This document shows positions 61,468 through 64,000 of a DNA stretch of 64,000 nt, one piece after another. The notes under the pieces were generated by a model, which saw nothing but the letters and a program-made list of their open reading frames with translations, searched no databases and was not told where the DNA came from. Origin of the DNA: Mytilus californianus (taxonomy: Eukaryota; Mollusca; Bivalvia; Mytilida; Mytilidae); the NCBI RefSeq assembly GCF_021869535.1, contig NW_026262668.1, positions 24,929,732-24,993,731 on the forward strand, written 5' to 3'. Positions within the stretch are counted from its first letter, which is position 1. Each line of letters starts with the position of its first letter. The position numbers and the translations under genes were made by a program.

Positions 61468-61751
61468 ATCGATTTTGATTTGATTTGATTTTTGGTGTTT
61501 TAACGCCACTTTTAAGCACCGCTTTTGGGCTATTTGGTGGCGGCCAGTTTTTATTGGTGGAGGAAGCCGGAGTACCCGGAGAAAACCACCGACCTTCGAT
61601 AGGAAAACTGACAATCCTAGTCAATTAAGATTGGAGTCGAGTGTACCCGCACGAGCGGGGTTCGAACTCACAACCTCAGTGTTGACTGGCTAGTGATTAC
61701 AGTAGTTACTACTTAGACCACTCGGCCACCGAGGCCCCTTATCGATTTTGA
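61468..61751 (-). mobile_element. tRNA-derived SINE, copy 2, inserted in the Naiad ORF
   Basis: Body 61479-61740, flanked by the 11-bp target-site duplication ATCGATTTTGA (61468-61478, 61741-61751). About 95% similar by eye to the SINE at 10159-10419, with the same A-box, B-box and AAATC-type tail. Removing the SINE and one duplication restores the Naiad reading frame exactly at codon 27. ORFs 61345-61624 are SINE/Naiad by-products. Confidence 0.93.
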
Positions 61752-61819
61752 AGACTGAGACGTGTAGATACCCTTTGAACGAGTTTAGAATTAAGTATTT
61801 TTCCATTTCGAAGTTTCAT

Positions 61820-62229
61820 TATTTGTTTTTTGTTTTTCCGTTTTACCAATTGAAAGGAGCAAAGAATGGCGTCCAGAATATGAACCTGCACACAGGAATA
61901 TAATAAAGTAAAAATGATAAAACTGTTCGGCTAAAGACGTCAAACGCTATCCGTCATCAAGTACCCGACAAAATACGTTAACAACAAAACTTGAGGACAA
62001 AAAACAAAAGACAGGGTATATCAAGGTAGCGCCTGACGTCTGAATTGATAGTAGAATGGGGCTGAATAGTGAATACTGTGTTTTAAATAAATAATCCTAA
62101 AGTAATGAACATAGAGATGTTCTCGCTTGGACACGGACTCCATTAACTAGTGTATTACAAGAGCATAAACCTGAAGCACGGGGAGGCACTCTACTGTCTC
62201 CACACGGCACTAAAGACAAACTCTGTAAA
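61820..62229 (-). other. Naiad leader between upstream pseudo-LTR and ORF
   Basis: No ORF of note. Includes AAGCACGGGGAGGCACTCTA; presumably 5' non-coding sequence of the element. Confidence 0.5.
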
Positions 62230-62502
62230 AAATAAAATTGAGAATGGAAATGGGGAATATGTCAAAGAGACAACAACCCGACCAAAGAGCAGATAACAGC
62301 CCAAGGCCACCAATGGGTCTTCAACGCAGCGAGAAAATCCCGCACCCGGAGGTGGTCCTCAGCTGGCCCCTAACTAAAATTGTGTACTGGTTCAGTGAAA
62401 ATGGACGTGACACTAAACTCCAAAACATATAAAGGAACTAAAATTAAAAAAACCTACAAGACTAACAAAGGCCAGAGGCTCCTGACTTGGGACAGTCGCA
62501 AA
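62230..62502 (-). repeat. Naiad 5' pseudo-LTR
   Basis: Direct-repeat partner of 58197-58470. The ORF at 62238-62432 (and its twin at 58206-58400) is antisense repeat sequence. Confidence 0.9.
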
Positions 62503-62912
62503 TAAAATGAAGACTCTTTCTGTAAAGTATTGGTGGCTCTGAAAAGGTCAGTTTGTGAAAGCTATCCTTGACACCAAATGGATTTCAAATACTGGTTTCT
62601 TCGTCTCTCCAGTCCGTGGATCAGTACTTACCTTGACGTTGCCATCTTGTTTACATAGGTCAGTGATTTTGATGGGAGATAACGCGTGTGAAAATCAAAA
62701 TGCTCAAAGGATTTTTCAACCGGTGAATGCAAGGGTAATTCATCGCATTTTATTATTTTGTAGAGTTATTCGACATTCCTTCAATTAGATTGATAATTAA
62801 CCCAAATAGTTCATATTGATTCTGTCTGAGTCTTCCTACAGTGGTGTTTATACTCAGTCAGCTTTTGGTGGTTGTTCTAAGTCATTGTTAATAAAGGTGT
62901 CATAAAATAGGT
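62503..62912. other. Non-coding, nothing firm
   Basis: The ORF 62555-62788 has no recognisable domain. A minus-strand ATG with good context and a following GTAAGT (62624-62645) was considered and not called. Confidence 0.45.
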
Positions 62913-63060
62913 TTTTTCATATTAATCCTGTATCATGTCCTCGTAGAGTCGTGTTGCGTCTCGATCAGCTGTATTGGCTCTTGGCTACGCCTCGAGCCAA
63001 CACAGCTAACCTCAACCCAATACGACTGTACTTGAACATAATACAGGATTAATATGAAAA
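62913..63060. mobile_element. 148-bp foldback (MITE-like) element
   Basis: Left arm TTTTCATATTAATCCTGTAT and right arm its exact complement (63041-63060). The inner arms also pair (AGTCGTGTTG with CAATACGACT; CAGCTGTATTGGCTC with GAGCCAACACAGCT), so the whole element folds into one hairpin. Confidence 0.88.
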
Positions 63061-63310
63061 CACCCATTTAATAACACTATATTATATTTTCTCTTTTTTA
63101 TCATTTTGTTTGTGTTGATATTTCCTTTGTCGTTAATAGTGATGACTTTTTCTTAAGTAATAGTTGTCAGAAACAATCGGGTTAAACAAGGACTTCAAGT
63201 TCAAACATGACCATCAGGCTTAAGCATTCTAGAACAACGCAATTTAAAATTCCCGCCATTACAATTTAGCGACAACCGTCGTATATCAATTAGCATATCA
63301 ATTAGCTCAA

Positions 63311-63640
63311 TAATCATACTTCAGAGTTCTATCACATATTAGAGGCTTCAGTGCTTCTAAACATGTTTATCCCTCCACATTTTACGTGCTTATCCAAAAC
63401 AGGGATATTATAGCCTAGTGATTGTCGTTGGTGAAAGTCTATTATACATTTTGTTTCATACATTGCTATACGCTTAAGTCAGGGCGTTGGTTTTCTGTTT
63501 TGAACTGTATAATATTTTGTTATCAAGGGGTCTTTCATAGCCTACTTTACATTTTTGAAGGTCAAATTGTGATCGTATTTTTTTGCATCTTTTTCCTTCA
63601 GCCTTTAACTTTATGAATATTTGTCACGTTAGCTATCGTA
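63311..63640 (-). repeat. Diverged copy of the ~350-bp dispersed repeat
   Basis: AAACATGTTTATCCCTCCAC, GTGATTGTCGTTGGTGAAAG, CGTTGGTTTTCTGTTTTGAA, AAGGGGTCTTTCATAGCC and TTTTGAAGGTCAAATTGTGA follow the family order. ORF 63422-63616 lies in it. Confidence 0.7.
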
Positions 63641-64000
63641 TCACCGGTCCTTTTAAAAGAGATTTTTCTCTTTACGTCATTTTCCGGGCGATATTATTAC
63701 AGATAAAGAGTCCTTAACAAAACATTTGTCACTGCTATTCCTCTATCTTTTGTCCATCTTTGCTATCCAAGTTTATGATCCAGTCCCCACTTAGAGGAGG
63801 GGGGTGGGGGTGAAAATGAAAGGAAATTCCCCAAAATTTGGTCCAAAGTATAATTGCAATCGATTAGAGTGATCCAGTTCCCAATTAGAGGAGGGGACTG
63901 GGCCGTAACCCTTGGTTAGCGAAGATGTCTTTTGTCCTGAAAATTGTTTTCATTTCACTTTTGGCTGTGATTTAGAGAATGTACATGCATCGATGGTTTA
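63641..64000. repeat. Short local duplication plus block shared with 57.35 kb
   Basis: GATCCAGT.CCCA.TTAGAGG occurs twice (about 63777 and 63871). Between them lies the CCCCAAAATTTGGTCCAAAG block also found at about 57370. No gene. Confidence 0.65.

Larger units (their letters stand above)
58868..61819 (-). pseudogene. Naiad GIY-YIG/reverse transcriptase ORF, TGA codons at Cys positions
   Basis: From ATG (61819): N-terminus; a zinc-ligand region TGA-x2-Cys (61384 to 61373); DIT-TGA (61291) and YLLT-TGA (61258) ahead of GCGIQYVGETG, the GIY-YIG core; KRTQEH; a conserved block with LQTVYPLGLND and GNIS (about 61010-60950); a linker with TGA-x-Cys (TGA 60399-60401); then ITGDLNIV and KGPKYR; RT start IIIV-TGA (59988-59990); PKLHK (59830); FDFSTLYTTLP motif A (about 59600); GIPMGTNCAPL motif B (about 59330, after a frameshift near 59365); YLDD motif C (58961-58972). 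All five TGAs are where I expect family cysteines. Ordinary damage: TAA 61011-61013, TAG 60702-60704, one-base frameshift near 61160, SINE insertion, 220-bp insertion between motifs B and C, and loss of the C-terminal thumb. Dead copy; decoding of TGA as selenocysteine in its ancestor is inferred. Confidence 0.8.
58197..62502 (-). mobile_element. Naiad-type Penelope-like retroelement with pseudo-LTRs
   Basis: Minus-strand element of about 4.3 kb: pseudo-LTR (62230-62502), leader, ORF with N-terminal GIY-YIG then RT (61819 to 58868), 3' region, pseudo-LTR (58197-58470). The N-terminal nuclease, CxC-type linker and pseudo-LTRs are the published hallmarks of the Naiad clade. It carries a nested SINE (61468-61751) and a nested 220-bp terminal-repeat fragment (58981-59200). 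Tail fragments of the same type at 5685, 22385 and 28310 show that the family is common in this genome. Confidence 0.8.

Noticed and set aside
62624-62645. Minus-strand first-exon candidate: good-context ATG followed by GTAAGT five codons later
   Set aside because: Only five codons, no partner exon or promoter visible; chance likely.

Overview
The window is eukaryotic and looks like bivalve mollusc DNA, most probably a mussel-type (mytilid) genome. The composition is AT-rich and coding density is very low. Interspersed repeats that I recognise from memory as mollusc families are everywhere, and there is one spliced gene with a very large intron. There are no operons, ribosome binding sites, prokaryotic genes or CRISPR arrays. 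Nearly every open frame in the window is a chance ORF or a repeat translation.

The only convincing host gene is a small secreted peptide-hormone (neuropeptide) precursor on the + strand. Exon 1 (6796-7151) encodes a signal peptide, a four-cysteine peptide ending in Gly-Lys-Arg (amidation plus cleavage) and a spacer. Exon 2 (29188-29251) completes an Arg codon split by a 22-kb intron and adds a 20-residue C-terminal peptide behind a Lys-Arg site. A TATA box (6692) and a CRE-like site (6520) lie upstream. The intron (7152-29187) is filled with repeats, including a tRNA-derived SINE, a 422-bp inverted-repeat element rich in CACGTG, a LINE remnant and Penelope-type fragments.

Downstream of the gene (29.3-64 kb) I see only mobile and repetitive DNA. 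(1) 34.2-36.9 kb is a tandem and inverted array of a ~541-bp unit. Each unit holds a complete small type-I hammerhead ribozyme motif, and a further copy lies at 49.35 kb; this is a retrozyme-like family. (2) 39.06-48.23 kb is a ~4.5-kb head-to-tail duplication whose two copies differ by clean insertions and carry a ~66-bp minisatellite. (3) 55.37-56.85 kb is a 1.5-kb element with long terminal inverted repeats. (4) 58.2-62.5 kb is a Penelope-like retroelement on the minus strand with an N-terminal GIY-YIG nuclease, a CxC-type linker and a reverse transcriptase, flanked by ~97%-identical direct repeats (pseudo-LTRs). This order matches the Naiad clade.

The most interesting signal is in that Naiad copy. 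Five in-frame TGA codons all fall where I expect conserved cysteines, including the first Cys of the CxC motif. This matches the reported Naiad selenoproteins of clams. The copy is dead: it also has a TAA, a TAG, two frameshifts, a SINE inserted in the ORF and an insertion just before the YLDD motif. The TGA pattern is nevertheless not what random decay would produce.

Limits: repeat-family names come from memory of motifs. Boundaries of dispersed repeats are approximate. No database search or folding calculation was run.
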